Shown: positions 1 through 11,700, counted from the first letter of the stretch. The stretch is 64,000 nt of DNA from Branchiostoma belcheri (GCF_001625305.1 NW_017802491.1:1363102-1427101); one strand, 5' to 3'. Notes: generated by a model not told the origin, from the letters alone. Numbers and translations are program-made.

Positions 1-204
1 GATAAAACAGGTGACAATCCTTAGAATGGGATGTTAAACCATGGTCCACTGTTCACTTGTTAAAAGAGCTAGGGCAATTTCCTCGGTACACAATTTGTAA
101 ATACCTTACATCTGTCTTCTCTGTCATGACCAATGGAAGAGTAGCTAAACTGTTTATTTAGTTAACCTGGTTAAAAATGACTCCCTTTTGTTTATATCTT
201 ATCT

Positions 205-928
205 ATATTTTGATAGCCTAGTTCACTGGACAGGGTCTAATCATATGGAACTTAATCCATCTAAGTGCAAAGTAATGGTAGTATGTTTTATGAGAGAACC
301 ACCCCCACCTCCACAGTTGTCTGTGGGGCCATCTGTATTGGAAGTTGTCCATGTTGCGAAAGTACTAGGTGTAACACTTCAATCAGATCTCAAGTGGTCC
401 GCCCATGTAAACTCCATGGTGAGCAAAGCCAACCGTAGACTTTACCTGGTGCGAGTGCTAAAGAAGTATGGACTTGGTGATAATGACCTGATTCTAGTTT
501 TCTGCGGTTTTGTAAGACCACTACTAGAGTACGCTTGCCCCGTGTGGCACCCAGGCATCACCTCTGTTCAGTCTAGACACATAGAGTCTGTGCAAAGGCG
601 AGCATGTAGAATTGTATTGGGTAAGAACTACGTCAACTATGATGCAGCCCTAGGCCAGCTGTCCCTTACCTCTCTGTACCAGAGACGAGTCCTACTCTGT
701 AAGAAGTTTGCAGTGTCTTTATCAAGATCCCCTACTTTCTCCAGTTGGTTACCGCCTACACGTGCAATTGTACATGGCAGAGAACTCAGGTCCAAAAATC
801 AAATCAGTCAATTTAGCTACAGATATAGTTAGCTACAGTTATAGCTGATTTTATATTGTTTAAATGTAAACAATAACCACAATTCAGCCGAAGGGCTGCT
901 ATGGTATTGTATTTGTATTTGTATTTGT
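205..928 (+). mobile_element. 5'-truncated non-LTR retrotransposon (CR1/Jockey-like LINE) fragment
   Basis: An open frame ending at 832 encodes the C-terminal part of a LINE reverse transcriptase. Typical segments are visible in order: NPSKCKVM, KVLGVTLQSDLKWSAHV, RPLLEYACPVWH, and IESVQRRACRIVLG followed by a paired LxSLYQRR motif. The palm domain with the catalytic YxDD motif and the endonuclease are missing, so the copy is truncated on its 5' side and dead on its own. Downstream lie an untranslated tail and a short (GTATTT)n run at about 904-927, like the microsatellite tails of CR1-type elements. It lies in the same orientation as the USP36-like exons that follow, probably inside an intron of that gene. 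The exact family cannot be fixed from sequence reading alone. Confidence 0.8.
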
Positions 929-1003
929 GTGGAAATAAATAAACCAGTCATAATAATATATCTAAGATGAAAGAAACAAGACTTTTGTTCAGATCTTAAA
1001 TAG

Positions 1004-1248
1004 TTGGTTATGATGTACATGTATCCTCTGCTAACAGTCCTAGTCCTAACACCCTTGTTATATCGCTTGTTGTTGCAGTGCTCTCCTGGGAGGGAGACAG
1101 GAGTTACGTGGACCGGGATGTGGACCATGACAGGCACTTCCACCGAGGTGTGAGGGACGAGTGGGATGAGGAGTTGGACAGGGGGAAGGTAGGACAACTG
1201 GAAATTTGTCATTTTTCTCCTTAGGTGGGCAAGGGAGGTCTTCATGGT
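1004..1248 (+). repeat. Duplicated USP36-like exon plus flanks, copy A, ending at an N-gap
   Basis: This stretch repeats 2056-2358 almost base for base over an exon (1079-1188 here, 2190-2299 in the other copy), including the TTGTTGCAG acceptor and GTAGGACAACTGG donor. The other copy has about 58 extra intronic bases. Copy A is cut off exactly at the N-run. One codon differs (Val against Ala in the RD-V/A-DHD stretch). Splicing from copy A into the next exon at 1806 would break the frame, because copy A ends in phase 0 and 1806 begins with two bases of a split codon. It is therefore best read as a misplaced allele, not as a real extra exon. Confidence 0.75.
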
Positions 1249-1268
1249 NNNNNNNNNNNNNNNNNNNN
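1249..1268. other. Assembly gap (20 N)
   Basis: There are twenty N characters. The duplicated exon copy A ends directly at its left edge, which fits a scaffold join between two haplotypes. Confidence 0.99.
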
Positions 1269-1694
1269 ATTTTATGGTTGTTTATTCGTGGACGACAAGT
1301 GTGCCAACATCTTGCAAAATGCTAAAAGTACAAAGAAAATGTTAAACTCCATGTACAAGAAGAATCATTGAAGCAGTTATCATCTCATCTATGATGAAAC
1401 CAGTCTTTCCAGTACACCAGGAATAGAAATCCACAGTCAAGACTGGAGTCCTGCCCACCTCTCCCAAACACCTCCTTGGAGGAAACATCGCCCCCTTTGC
1501 TAAGTTGAAGAAGGGCAAGGGTTGGTGAGGGTGAGCCTTGCACAGTAGTAGTTCGGTTCATCCCTCTGTTGTGTTCAGTTTCTTACCTGTACATGTACAA
1601 CATGTGCTACAAGTATCCCCTTCTGTTAGCAAAACTAACACAATTTACTTTACTTGTTATGGTTTATGATGCATGGAAAGAGTTTTCGCATGTT

Positions 1695-1733
1695 TTGTTG
1701 GTTGGTTGGTTGGTTGGTTGGTTGGTTGGTTTG
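1695..1733. repeat. (GGTT)n microsatellite
   Basis: About eight to nine consecutive TTGG units lie in the intron upstream of the exon at 1806. Confidence 0.95.
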
Positions 1734-1805
1734 CTAATCATGTAATGATGATGTTGAAGTAGCTGTCTGTGTGCAGTAGGAATAAATGTCTATGTTAAAT
1801 TTCAG

Positions 1806-2901
1806 TGATTTCCCAGCGGTGGGACAAGGACATCCATGATGGGTACAGGCGGCTCAGCGATGGTGGGCGCAGCTCCAAGAACAGTTCCTGGGACGGCAGG
1901 TTGACGTCGTCTTCACGATCCATCGACGAGCTACTGGAGAGGTCCAACAGCAAGGGATACGGGGCTAAAGGTTGGTGTGACTTGAAATGGAATGGGAATT
2001 AGTAGTGCTGACTTCTATGTCACTACTGAAAAGGGTCACACTCTTGACTCCTAATTTGGTTATGACGTACATGTATGATCTTCCTCAGATCTTGAAACTA
2101 AGATACCAACTCTGCAGACAATCTTTGTCCTAATGCAAACACCCTTGTTACTTTGCTTGTGCTTCATCAGTTTGTCCCTGTTGTTGCAGTGCTTTCCTGG
2201 GAGGGAGACAGGAGTTACGTGGACCGGGATGCGGACCATGACAGGCACTTCCACCGAGGTGTGAGGGACGAGTGGGATGAGGAGTTGGACAGGGGGAAGG
2301 TAGGACAACTGGAAATTTGTCATTTTTCTCCTTAGGTAGGGAAGGGAAGTCTTCATGGTGTCTGTGGTACAGTGGTAATACAATTGATACGTATTTTCAA
2401 AAATTTTTTCACAAAAAGATGGCATGTATACAAAGAATAAGTAACACACATTCTTTGCATTTTTTTTTACAGACAAAAAAGGTGAAATCACACAGGTCTG
2501 AGCATTACCGTCGACCCTTCAATGTATTCCAGAAGATCTCAGATGCCAAGCATAAATACAAGGTAAGACGGAAAGGTTTGCTACAGTACTTCCTGACCTG
2601 GAATCAACTTGCTTTTAGGCTACTCTATTTCTATAGGTAATTAAAAAATGAAATTCAATTTCAAGTAAACTTTTCGTTGTTTATTTTGCATAGATAGCTG
2701 TACACTGGTATGTTATATATCTGTTGTTGTGCTCACTCATCATGCTAAGTTCCTAAAATACAGATGTTCCTGATAAATTTACCTTAGTAGGACAAACGTT
2801 GTGAAAGGCAGCATTTCATTCTTGTGCTCCTCCTTTTTTTACAGGCATATCGGGATGGCTACAGTAAACTGCAACCCAGTCATAGCTGGCATGGTCGCTA
2901 A
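1806..2901 (+). CDS. USP36: USP36/USP42-like ubiquitin carboxyl-terminal hydrolase, C-terminal exons only
   Basis: Four phase-matched exons are 1806-1970, 2190-2299, 2473-2562 and 2845-2901, the last ending at TAA. The joined product reads through KGYGAK, VLSWEGDRSYVDRD, EWDEELDRGK, TKKVK and RRPFNVFQK. USP36 and USP42 share this C-terminal signature: GYG..VLSW, then WDEEFDRGK-KK-K, then RRNFNAFQK. The catalytic USP domain and all upstream exons lie outside the window, so only the extreme basic tail is seen. In USP36 the enzyme removes ubiquitin from nucleolar proteins, and the tail lies near nucleolar-targeting sequence. Exon 1806-1970 is 165 bases long with phase 1 at both ends and could be skipped without a frame change. 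Assignment to USP36 over USP42 is an inference. Confidence 0.72.
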
Positions 2902-5178
2902 ACCAGACCTGGCTTGGACAGAGGTTTTGTGTACATCTTGGACGATTCTTTTCCCAATATTCATTTTCCCTCGTATTAAGCAACTGCCACAACTATATAA
3001 CTTGCAAAATTGTAAATATGCCATGTACAGACACTGGCCTTCAATAAGGACTCCCGTGCAACATTATTATAATCAATATTGATATCCCCTTTTAATTTGT
3101 AAGTCATTTACAATGATAGATCACATATCTCATCAAGTCAAGTTCTATATGCTGCAATATGTCTTATTAAGTGTTATATCAATTATATACAATAGTATTT
3201 CTTACACAGAAGTGTGAAGTTGATGCTGTACTATCTCAATTACGAGTTGGTGCTTGCCACAGTACAATGTGTTTACAGCTGCACAATAAGGCAAAGGTTG
3301 CAATAGCAAGTATGTCAGTATCTTCAAAAGGGGAAACTTCTCTGCCTTTATGTTGTGTCACACAGCTTGCATGGGGACCACAGCAAACTTTGTGACACAA
3401 GATGAATCAAAGCTGGGCCATGATGAGGAAGATATTGTATATAATTCATTACATCCAAATTTCCATAACCCTAGCGGTCTAACCATAAGGCTAATTTTCT
3501 AATTTGTTTTTGCAGTCTTTATTTTTTTAAGATTCTTGGCCTCAGCAGAAATCTATAAAAGCACTAAGGTTTTGTTTTTTTCATAACTCTGGACATTACA
3601 GAGCCCCTTTATGCCAAAGTTCGTATGCACCCCAGATTTATATAAATTTTTTTGTAATTTTCCCTCTCTTTAAGTACTTTACAGAATAGAGTGGAGTAGT
3701 ATAGTACAAGCCATGGCATGATATACTACTCAAATTTTAATATACTTTACTGCCATAAATATATGAGATGTGAGATACTAAGATGTACCTGGCATTTTTC
3801 AGGTTTGTAATTAGACTTGGAAACCAGGAAGAGTGGTTTCCATCTAGCTGCCACTACGATGATGTAATCCTGAATAAATTTTACCATCTGCAAACACTCA
3901 AATTTCGCGAGTACATGTCTTCTGTGCAGAAAGCTGGATGTATTCTGCTGCGTTCATACATATGCCTGATAATGGAGACCCCTTACAGGACATTAAGGAA
4001 ACTACTGTATTACTGTCTTACAGCAATGCATTTTACAGAAAGGAGTGCTAGTATTTCATTTCCCTCTTTGTGCATATTACTGTCTTAGCAACTTTTTTAT
4101 GGAAGGAAACATGTATACAATATACATGTAGTACATCAGTTTGAAAGGTGCCACTTCTCTTCTCACAGTAAATGTTGAATCTACACACTGTTGAGCCTTC
4201 TTTAGGGGACTGCTGTGAAAAATTATACACATATATTATACATGATGTATATCCAAGTTGTGATTGGTAACCTTCTGTCAGAAGTAACTAGAATGCAAGA
4301 GTCACTTGGAATGTATATGGACGTTTTCGATGATGGTAATTGTGTACACTCACAGATATATCTGAATGTACATTGTAAGGAATATTGTAAACTGTAACTT
4401 TAAGACAGTAACCAGACAAGGGCTTCTGTGACAAGAATTAGATTCAGATTACAAGTTTACAGCCACTGTGTTCTCCAAGACTGAAATCTTACTCAGTGCT
4501 GCTGTCATTTAACAGCATAAGGAAAGCCAGGAAGTTTCCAATGCTCCTATGGAGTGTATGGTGAGGATATAATCTCCAGGCAAATGTTGGGGATGCAAAG
4601 TTGTTACGTTTTCCCTAGCTGCCCTTTTCTGCTTTCCTAGCCTCCCCAACATCTGCTTGAAAATTTAGTGTGTACAACTTTCTCAAATATGCCTGAACCT
4701 GCTCGGCTGTACTTGGGGTATGTGGGGTTACAGATATTGCCAGTACATGTACATGTGATTACAAGTCAACATAAGACTCTCATCATTCAGCAAGACCCTT
4801 GTCTAGGCTAGTACATACAGTCTGTGGGGTGGTATGATACTAATGATTCTGCCAGCTAGTGGATGATGGAGATCTGTTGTACAACTACCCACTGCAATCA
4901 CTTCATGGGGATTGTAACTCCCCATACTACTACTGACCAATTCTGGGGATACTGTCAACAAGGCAAGGTGTAGTCACAATTGCAGTGTCTAACTGCAATC
5001 ACCTGTTGTGTACAGTCTAGTATGGTACAGAAATGCCAGCGGTTATATGTATCACCGTGTATAACCAGGCCCTAATCTCCCAGCAGAGAAATCTACTTGG
5101 AGATAAGCCCGACCTTATTGTGGACCCATCTCAGCTCTGTACAAGTAAATATACATGTAAACAGCTTCGTCCTGTCGT
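2902..5178. other. 3' untranslated/intergenic stretch, no gene recognised
   Basis: This is the space between two convergent genes: the USP36-like stop (plus strand) and the TNF-ligand stop (minus strand). It presumably holds both 3' untranslated regions. An AATAAA lies at 3873-3878 on the plus strand. Its short open frames have no recognisable domain and no splice logic. The sequence is AT-rich with scattered TACATGTA words. Confidence 0.6.
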
Positions 5179-8100
5179 CTACCCTCCATCACTTGGTTCA
5201 GGCGGGAGCTCCCCCAGGTTAACGGCCCCAAGGAACGTCTTCTCGCGGTCGATGAAGATTCTCCCGCTGACAGTCGCCGTCAAGTTGATCATCATCCCGT
5301 CCTGGAGAGGGACCACGCCTGCGGTGAAGCACGAGGTCGGTGCGTTGGTGCCCGGACCGGGATACTTCTGCCAGCAGGTCAAGAACTTGGGCGGGTTCCT
5401 GTTCTGGTCGTCGGAGATCACAAGGATGGACAGGCCGTTATAGCTCTTACTTTCCACGATCTGCTGTTCGTCGTAGGTTAGCTGGAGAGTGAGGGTAACA
5501 GAAGTATCATGGTGAACGGGTAGTAGTGGTACTGCACTACTGTAGCCTCCTTCGCAAAATTGTGGGCCTGCGGCGTTATTTTTTGGGGGGAGCGACGCGA
5601 CTTATGGAGGGACGGTTTCCCGGCAAACACCCTCGTCCCTCCACGACATGAGTCGCGTCGCTCTCCGAAAAAAAAAAACGCCACAGGTCTTCGAAGACCC
5701 CACAGGTCTTCGAAGAAGGCTAGCACTGGTGGTAGAATGGCGAACAGTACAACTGTATTGGGAGTAATGTTCAGAAACTACCGCTATAGTCATTCGCAAG
5801 GGATACCACCACTTCCTGCTTTCACACCACACAAAGGTTACTGTAATGGATAACTTTCTCTAAATGTCAATGCCATTAGAGGGACTTCATGACGCAATAG
5901 TTACCTAATGCTGTATGCAAACAAGGTTGGCCGACACAATTTCGTACCTGGCCATATACAAGGTAGACGCCGCTGCCTTGAATGGTGGTCGTCTCCTCGT
6001 CCCCAGAGCGCTCAGCGACATCCCGAGACGCAACCTTCACACTCAACACCGTTTCTTTCGAAAGAAAAATGACTAAATGTTGACACATTCTATAGTTAAT
6101 TAATCAGCTCAAGACAATATTCACAGTCCACGATGATTATCGCGCGTAGAAACAGTTGTACCATGGACATTATAATGTCCTTGGTTGTACTTACCGCGCT
6201 CGCTTACGTTTCTACGGTCGCCAGGCCATTCAGCAACATCTGTCAAATTAGACACGAGAATACAGACTTAGTGATCGCATTCTGATTGCATTCAATTTGC
6301 GTATTTGGGATATTTGATAGCATATATGCATACACTCTTAAAAATCAGGGCACAGGAGCCCAAGGCATATATTTTGGGGGTAAAAACAGCCCAAGCAAAT
6401 CTCAATACAATCCACACATTTTCAAACTGTTCACAAGTCCAGAATAGCACCACAACCTCTCGGAATGTTTACTTTGAACATAAAAGAAGCCTTGAACTTT
6501 TTCTTATACTTGTATCTGACGGTACTGGTTAAAAGAAAGAGTGAACGCCTACCGTCAGGGTGGGTGTGGTGGACGTAGCTCCTCTATGAAGATAAATAAC
6601 ATTGTAAGAAATTATGCTTCAACGTTGGATTTTGGTAAAAAATATTGGCATTTTTGCTCGTAGAAAAGCGCAAAGCTATACAAGTCACCATTTCGATGTG
6701 TAGAGTTTTCTTGCAACTAAGCCATCCCAATTCAAATTGATGTACTGAGGAGAAAAGGGATAGTTACTAAGAGTCACGATTTGTTCGTCAAAGGTCGTAC
6801 GTTACAAACTCGCAGTAGATTAACAAGGTAAATATGTTCTTACAGTGAGCATTTTTTTCACGTCCCGAGTGAAATTCTGTCGGAGTTCGCGGATCTCTGT
6901 AAGTGCATCGAAGAATCCGTAAGTGTCTGTGTCTGTGTGGACATACACAGGGCGGTAGCATGAACTAATTGTCTTTAAGAAGATTCAAACTAGAGATAGG
7001 ACATACTGGATATAGTAGAGGGGATTCATTTCTCAAGCTACCGCGTGTGCAAGATGTCGGTAGCTTGAGGAATGAATCCCCTCTACTATATAGAGATAGG
7101 ACATACTGGAGTAACTTTATCAAGTGTACCTCACCGGATTAGTATATACTAATCTGGAGGCATGATGATGATTATGAAACTAACATCAATCTGACCCAAA
7201 AAGAGAATACTAGTACATATAGCCACTAGTGCCAAAACACACATCCAAAACACAATGATATCAAGGGCCGGGGAACCTACCGTTTCTCATGCATTTAGTA
7301 ACTTGGCTGCATCTCTTCCTCTGGCGGTCCCTTTTCCCTAAGGATTCATACACGTCAGTTAATTACTATTATCTTCGTGAGAACATTTTATGAGCTATAT
7401 CATAAAACAGTGTATACGCCACATTACAGTTAATATACCCACTAACATAGATTCTATCACAATCAACGCAATGCTCACGGTTGTCTTATTCCAGCTTATA
7501 ACATGCATGTGTTCAAAGATTTTTTCGTGTTAAGAAATAGTACATATCCCATATGCTACAATAGTGTATTTGATGGTACCCTGTAACAACCTTCAACAAA
7601 CAAAGGCTAACCAATAGTGCGGTACCATCGTCTCTGTAGACAATAGTAATAGTATTTGATGGTACCTTTAGATCTTTTGTTGCGACTTTGCCCAAACTTT
7701 TCTTCGTCCTCTTCCTCGTCCGCTTTCCATCTGGCCAGTTGGATGGTCTGCAGGACACAGCATAGGGGACCTGGGTGTTAACTTCATAACATGAAAATGA
7801 TTCTTTATGATCATAATGCTACTCTGTCTGGATTCCTTAAGTTACAGACAGAGCATATGAATATCACTCCTTTACAACTGAGTCCAAGAACTAAAGTCAG
7901 AGACAGCTCTGATCCTCATTTCGTTCAATACGGCAGTTCGTATGCATTTGCACTTGTACATTTAGTGTCGCTCTCCAAATGTTTTCGTGCCCAGCATGAA
8001 GCTGCCACGCATTGGAGAAGTTCGCACTGTTGTTTACCCTCAGAATGCCTTTCCCTACGTGCCTCCCTGGCATCCTTTAACGGAGTTACGTAACAGTACA

Positions 8101-10375
8101 CTTGCCCGCGAAGTCAATGTGTTTGTCAATAGGGAGCCAGACTGATCTACTGACCCTGCCTATGACATTGTTGGCTCCGTTCCATTGCCGACTAATAACA
8201 TGGCTACATGTTGTGGTTTGGGTAAGTTATGGTTGGTGCGGTCGCGGCGAAGTCACACACTTTGAGCACAAATGAAGTTTCGTTTACGAATGGAGTAGCC
8301 CTCTTCGCAAGGATGTTCTCACGTGAAAACGGGTATAAACAGTTAACCGTTGCTTGACAACTTCAACCTTCTCTTTGCAGACCGTGCAGTGTGTATGTCT
8401 GTCACACACTTTGGGCACAAATAAAGTTTCGTTTACGAATGGAGTAGCCCTCTTCGCAATGATGTTCTCCAGTAAAAACGGGTATAAACAGTTAACCGTT
8501 GCTTGACAACTTCAATCTTCTCTTTGCAATGCTTGATGATTTGTGTATATTTAGTACTTTTATAGAGTAGAGAGATTAAGAAGAAGAGGAGGACGTAATA
8601 TGCATTAATTTCTTTAATATCGGTGTAAGTCGAATATGTCATTTTATTCGTCTGAAACAGCGTAGAAATTACGGTACATGTTAGAGGTTTCTTTGAATAA
8701 TTCTTTTTTAAAAACCGCTATAGAAATAGCTGTAGTTAGCACCATGGCATACACAGGTAATTTTGTACACGCCCATTTTCTATTTTAATGGATGTACAAT
8801 AATTTACTCGTGTTTTTCCGAGTTTAATTGAATAAAAAAAACAACACCCCCCCCCGCTCACGCCCAAAAGAGCATGGCAACAAGTCAGCAAACATACTGT
8901 GATGTATAGCATCGTCACAAAGGCATTTCCGAATCCACTCAAGATGCACAAAACAACTGGTTGCTATGTACATTTGATTAGGTACTTCCTTGTCGCCTCG
9001 TCTATTTACGTTGGCAACTAAAACTTAAGAAGTTTTTTTAACGTTTTTTTTTCTACGTGACACAAGTTACCTAGACAAACTTGAATTTGTTACTTTGACA
9101 AGAATTTCAATAAAAGTTCATTGACCCATAAAACCGACTTTGTTTTTTTTAAACCTAGTAGACTTGTTCTGTTGCAAGCTTTTGGCGCATAATCTAGTCA
9201 CAGAAAGATGTGCTGAAAGCTAAAGTAAAGACAAAGTCCCTCTGTAGCACAGCCAGGTCTTTATCTGAGCTAGTAAAAGTCGTCCTCAGTGCGAGTTTTC
9301 ATGCAAGAATTATAGAATCAAGTCTGCTTACGTCCTTTCAGCTAATGCGCTATTTCTGTTCCCCATAGCGATTCTTGTTTCTCCGCTCAAACCCTTGGCA
9401 GTAAGGCTCATTAGTCTGAGCAACCCTCTCCACCAGCGAGGTGTCGTACAAAGTATGATGGGACCTTAGTCGCACGTTTGCTATCTAGTATATCTAAACT
9501 TTCTTTTGCTCCCTGTTCCTCAAATATACGACGCTAAAGGCACTGAAAATAGTGCAAGAATACAAGCTCGAATGGACCCTCTTAACTCTAAAGACTATTG
9601 CCCAACATCTATATCACATTGCCTGTTGATCTGCAGAGTAGTAGTTACTAGTGCTCGCTTACGAATCTTTGTCATTCGGCCAGAATGTGGTCAGAAAAAC
9701 TTCACCTTCACCTTCACCTTGTCCCTTCCTCTTCTGGAGGGTCGGGGACTGTGGTAGCATTCAGCAGAATGCTGCCACAGTCTCCGGTGGTCAGAAAAAC
9801 ACATCACACAAATAAGAGGGGGGGGGGCGATACTTCTTACTGAGAGCACAAGTCTATATTAGCATTGCGACACCGACGTCCACACCGACACCGTAAGGTG
9901 TCATTGTAGTTTGACTTGGTCTTGATTTCATCCCTTGGTACTGAAAATTCAACTTTTTGTGCACGTGTGTGTGCATGCAGGTCTACGCCTGGGTATATTC
10001 AATGGTGCAAACATTAAACGTCAAGGATTCCCGTGGGAATCCTGTGGTTAGTTAACTCACGTCTGGGTCTGTGTCGGGGGTCTCGACGTCTTGTAGGCCC
10101 GACGGTCCCGAGAGTGACGTGACGGGCGCAGAGTGTCCCTCCTCCGCACGCCTCCGTACCTCACAGCCGCAGCGGTGATCCAAATCCTGCACGATCTTCT
10201 GCACCCAGAACAGGGTGAAAAGAGAGAGGGTAATGGCGACCACGCTGAGGCAAACACAGGCAAGCTGCCACCTGGAGATGGCAGTGCCGTGGGCCCGAGA
10301 ACACGCCTTCTCCCCTCTCTCGTACACAGTCGTGCAAGCCATGCCTCCCTGCTGAGCGTTGTTATGGTTTAACAA
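5179..10375 (-). CDS. TNF-superfamily ligand (type II membrane protein), six exons
   Basis: In transcript order the exons are 10061-10375, 7666-7770, 6553-6583, 6195-6239, 5948-6054 and 5179-5481. All junction phases match and give 301 aa. Residues 1-36 are cytoplasmic, 37-58 form one transmembrane helix, and a stalk follows. Residues 120-129 are a polybasic patch (KRTRKRTKK) where a soluble form could be released, although no perfect RX(K/R)R furin site is present. The TNF homology domain fills the C-terminal half: GSGVYLVYGQ at 192-201 matches the family's GlYyVYxQ strand, Cys237 and Cys252 match the usual disulfide pair, an N-glycosylation site lies at 267, and TFLGAVNL at 283-290 is the closing strand. 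Such ligands trimerise and activate TNF receptors. The subfamily is unknown. The two smallest exons (31 and 45 bases) are less certain. Confidence 0.8.
5572..5682. repeat. GC-rich foldback (inverted repeat) element
   Basis: The two arms pair over the whole unit: GGCGTT...AACGCC at the ends, AGCGACGCGACT at 5591-5602 with AGTCGCGTCGCT at 5651-5662, and GGAGGGACG with CGTCCCTCC near the centre. It lies in the last intron of the TNF-ligand gene and is much richer in CpG than its surroundings. Directly after it, CCACAGGTCTTCGAAGA occurs twice (5681-5697 and 5700-5716). It looks like a short MITE or foldback copy. Confidence 0.75.
6991..7110. repeat. 80-bp near-perfect hairpin flanked by 20-bp direct repeats
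   Basis: TAGAGATAGGACATACTGGA occurs at 6991-7010 and again at 7091-7110. Between them, 7011-7090 is one palindrome with arms of about 33 bases carrying a single mismatch and a loop of about 14 bases. The arrangement resembles an insertion with a long target duplication, or a foldback element that carries the direct repeats. Confidence 0.85.
8253..8528. repeat. Tandem duplication, two 127-bp copies 149 bp apart
   Basis: Copy 1 (8253-8379) and copy 2 (8402-8528) align without a length change and differ at only a handful of positions. Both begin TCACACACTTTG and end CTCTTTGCA. They lie in intron 1 of the TNF-ligand gene. No open frame or known element is recognisable. Confidence 0.9.
9747..9782. 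repeat. Short hairpin (16-bp stem, 4-base loop)
   Basis: GACTGTGGTAGCATTC pairs with GAATGCTGCCACAGTC around an AGCA loop, with one G:T-type mismatch. GGTCAGAAAAAC occurs on both sides (about 9689 and 9789), which suggests a small foldback insertion in intron 1 of the TNF-ligand gene. A CTTCAC repeat run lies just before it. Confidence 0.8.
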
Positions 10376-11640
10376 CAGAAGGAGTGAGAGGTGAGGTTAT
10401 GTACGCACACGAGCCGGCCTGATGTGAACAGCTTCTAGTTAAAGTGTTGCAGGTTCCAGGAATGAAACCCAGAACCCCCCTCGTGTGTTCACGTGTTTGA
10501 GAGAGGTCGCCCAAGGCTGGAGGTGAAAGGCCTTTCCCGCCATACCACTTGTGAGACAGACCTCAGACATGACCACAGGAAGCACCCATAATAAAGGACC
10601 TGTGTACTTAGCTTTAGCAGTCATACTTAGTTCTGGGACTTGCGCCAACCGATATACTCTCGAGTCTCGACTGTTTGTTTGACTGAAATGTTGAACTGTT
10701 TCATGGGATTTTTCAAGTGTGGACGAGATTATAAACTAGAGGCTTCTTAACTTGCACAGTGAATTGTATCAAGGAGCTTTCATCGCATAAGCCCGCAAAC
10801 TTACCCGAATGACGACTAACGTGTTTGATGTCTTATAATCAGATCAGATAGAATGCTTCACGTCGACGAAGTGCACTGTTGCTCTTTGTAAACTTGTGCC
10901 ATTTTGCGCTCTTGCACTAGCTGCCGCCACAACTTGTCGCAAAGGGACAACCTTTTGTATGGCAACTGAACTGCATGGGCGTACAAAGTTTAGCACAACT
11001 CAAAGTTACTCGAACAAAGAACGTCAACTCGTACACAAGTTTGGCACTGAAAGACCTATGAACTATCTATGGTTTTGAATCTACAAAATATCCATGAATA
11101 GCTTTTGCATCCAGATCCGCCATTTCTTGACCACGGAGGGCGAACTCGGGAGCTGAAGGATTCAAGGCGGCAAGCTCAATTTATTCGGGCCGGACTTCCG
11201 CCAGCTTTTGCCTTACCAATGTATCATACGGGACCGACCTTGTCACAAACTTTGCCTCTCCTGTTTTTGTTTTGTTGACCTTTTGGGAGTTTCAACTCTA
11301 CCCCGATGACCCAACACGGAAATAAGATACGCATTCTATTCTGAGGGGCTGTTATTGTGGTAACTAAGTGGTTTATGACGGACTTTGACCGACCGAACAC
11401 CCGATGAACATGCAACACTCGGTGACCCTACTGCAACACGGAAATTCTGAATACAGTGGTGCTCGTACGAAGCGCGGTGAACACTTTTCTCTGGGGTATT
11501 CACACTATATCCTGCAGGAAAATAGAATTCTGCTTTTGAAGCTTTGACAATGGCACGTATTTTTGGTATCTTGGCAGCAAAAAGTGGTACTACCGGGTAG
11601 GGTACCAAAGATTAGGTACCAAATGTACAAACATTGGTCA

Positions 11641-11700
11641 CTCACTCACACACACATACACACACACACACAAACACACAGACTCACTCACTCACACTCA
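11641..11700. repeat. CA/CTCA-rich microsatellite
   Basis: An imperfect run of CACACA and ACTC units occupies about 60 bases. Confidence 0.9.

Noticed and set aside
829-1245. 138-aa minus-strand open frame
   Set aside because: It is antisense to the USP36-like exon copy A and the LINE tail; a similar frame recurs at 2060-2491 because the exon is duplicated.
5033-5443. 136-aa open frame on the plus strand
   Set aside because: It lies opposite the last TNF-ligand exon. The minus-strand reading has clear TNF homology motifs and good splice sites, so the plus-strand frame is a shadow.
6164-6179. 16-bp perfect palindrome GGACATTATAATGTCC
   Set aside because: Too short to separate from chance in AT-rich intron sequence; kept only as a note beside the small TNF-ligand exon 6195-6239.
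11336-11608. 90-aa minus-strand open frame in the TNF-ligand/ECSIT interval
   Set aside because: No domain, no acceptor or donor in suitable phase, and neither neighbour lacks an exon it could supply.
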